Assembly: GCF_032773895.1 (NCBI RefSeq)
Contig: NZ_CP120416.1
Location: forward strand, 556,001-620,000
DNA length: 64,000 nucleotides
Source: Teredinibacter sp. KSP-S5-2
GTDB taxonomy: Bacteria; Pseudomonadota; Gammaproteobacteria; Pseudomonadales; Cellvibrionaceae
Reading direction: 5' to 3'
Shown here: piece by piece, positions 63,264-64,000 of the stretch
How the letters are laid out: each line of letters starts with the position of its first letter
How positions within the stretch are numbered: position 1 is the stretch's first letter
Notes under the pieces: model-generated
Database searches by the model: none
Seen by the model: only the letters and a program-made list of their open reading frames with translations
What the model was told of the DNA's origin: nothing
Made by a program: the position numbers and the translations under genes

Positions 63264-63578
63264 ATGCATAAGTTGGTGTTTTTTGTTCCTGTTTCTCACT
63301 GTGAGGCGGTAAAACAAGCCGTATTTGATGTGGGTGCCGGGAAAATAGGGGATTATGATCAGTGTTCGTGGCAGACACTGGGGCAGGGACAATTTCGTCC
63401 GTTGCCGGGCAGTAACCCGTTTATTGGCACTTTAGGGAATCGTGAAACGGTTGATGAGTATCGGGTAGAAATGGTGTGTGACGACGACAAAATCAACGCG
63501 GCGGTTTTTGCGTTAAAGCAGGCTCACCCATATGAAGAGCCTGCTTACGATGTTTGGCAGCTGTCCGATATTGATTAG
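63264..63578 (+). CDS. NIF3/YqfO-like small protein
   Basis: 104 residues matching the inserted domain of YqfO/NIF3-like proteins: FFVPVSHCEAVKQAVFDVGAG, then GDYDQCSWQTLGQGQF and HPYEEPAYDVW near the end. It is a stand-alone copy of that domain. Function unknown. It overlaps the convergent DUF3135 gene by 4 bases. Confidence 0.78.
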   Translation: MHKLVFFVPVSHCEAVKQAVFDVGAGKIGDYDQCSWQTLGQGQFRPLPGSNPFIGTLGNRETVDEYRVEMVCDDDKINAAVFALKQAHPYEEPAYDVWQLSDID

Positions 63579-63901
63579 GCCGTAACTGGAAACTCAATAA
63601 TGTCTGCTGTTTTCCCTTGGGGAGAGCCCTTTGGAGCGGTTAAGCCGTGTAGGGCGGAGTTTAGTTTACCGACTGACTCATGCATCATTTGCGAGATTGA
63701 AATGCAGCTGCCCAATGACGTTTTATGCAGTTGGCGACGACAGTCTATTTGAAACTGTAGGCCTCGGAGGCGCTTTTGCATTTCTTCTGGTGCGCTTGAT
63801 ATCAGTGCTTCAATTTCGCGTAGCCTGATTTCCTCAAGTTCAGTTGGATTACTCTGGGCCAGCTTTATCAGCTGGTCTATGTGGGGCAATTTTCTCGACA
63901 T
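63575..63901 (-). CDS. DUF3135 family protein
   Basis: 108 residues from ATG at 63901, with GGAGGTTAAG upstream. LIKLAQSNPTELEEIRLREI and MQKRLRGLQFQIDCRRQ give a helical protein of the DUF3135 type known in gammaproteobacteria, to which I assign it from memory. Function unknown. Nothing is seen after the gene to the window edge at 64000 except its leader region. Confidence 0.72.
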   Translation of the reverse strand: MSRKLPHIDQLIKLAQSNPTELEEIRLREIEALISSAPEEMQKRLRGLQFQIDCRRQLHKTSLGSCISISQMMHESVGKLNSALHGLTAPKGSPQGKTADIIEFPVTA

Positions 63902-64000
63902 CTTAACCTCCCCCTATGGGTACATCTAAATGGGCAGGAATCCATGCCCTCATCAGAGCCAAGCTCTGCCCCCCGGCTAGCCTTGGCTCTTATTTCATCC

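Overview
The window looks like chromosomal DNA of a marine-type, polysaccharide-using gammaproteobacterium. I infer this from gene families and layout, not from a database search: Na+-pumping oxaloacetate decarboxylase (oadGAB), O2-independent ubiquinone genes ubiT/ubiUV, a GH3 glucosidase lipoprotein with a GluP-type sugar transporter and a LacI regulator, dusC, DUF2288 and DUF3135. A Cellvibrionales-like host is a reasonable guess and no more.

Region 1 (about 1.1 to 29.4 kb) is the unusual part. It is a long array of small, mostly unrecognised genes, nearly all on the minus strand. They are separated by imperfectly palindromic 70-265 bp sequences that begin with variants of GCCTAAC and end with variants of GTTAGGC. 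In several genes the TAA stop lies inside that 7-bp core. This is the layout of integron gene cassettes with attC sites. No integron integrase is visible, so it is either an array cut off from its platform or an integrase-less attC cluster. Products include small secreted and lipid-anchored proteins, small membrane proteins, zinc-ribbon proteins, a PD-(D/E)XK nuclease-like protein, a rhomboid protease and an Imm50-like immunity protein. A 3 kb VIT/VWA lipoprotein gene lies in the array. A 6.2 kb plus-strand respiratory operon (9.6-15.8 kb: small periplasmic protein, DUF3373 outer-membrane protein, Tat-exported molybdopterin oxidoreductase, 4Fe-4S subunit, NrfD anchor) interrupts it. Its right edge carries a scrap of transposase and half an attC. 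Several cassettes are decaying: one frameshift, one ORF with no start codon, one truncation, one readthrough. A decayed IS481-like transposase lies near the right end.

Region 2 (29.9-42.2 kb) returns to ordinary genes: a phospholipase C-like secreted protein, a KilA-C-like DNA-binding protein, alkaline phosphatase, gamma-glutamyltransferase, dusC, then oadGAB and pyruvate kinase, which together form a pyruvate/oxaloacetate node.

Region 3 (42.6-53.4 kb) holds a cyclooxygenase-like haem peroxidase, then ubiT divergent from ubiUV with a near-consensus FNR box between them. After these come a glycerol-3-phosphate dehydrogenase-like protein, a Fur box between two divergent small genes (one a 57-codon gene not previously listed), a DASS transporter, a phosphatase-like protein, DUF2288 and a ferritin-like bacterioferritin.

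Region 4 (53.6-63.9 kb) holds a sugar-use locus: a GluP-type transporter divergent from a LacI regulator with a perfect 14-bp operator palindrome, followed by a GH3 lipoprotein. The rest is a plus-strand run of DedA, ATP-grasp, DoxX, DinB-like and NRDE genes, a duplicated 6-carboxytetrahydropterin synthase-like protein, a NIF3/YqfO-like protein and a DUF3135 protein. I saw no rRNA, tRNA or CRISPR.
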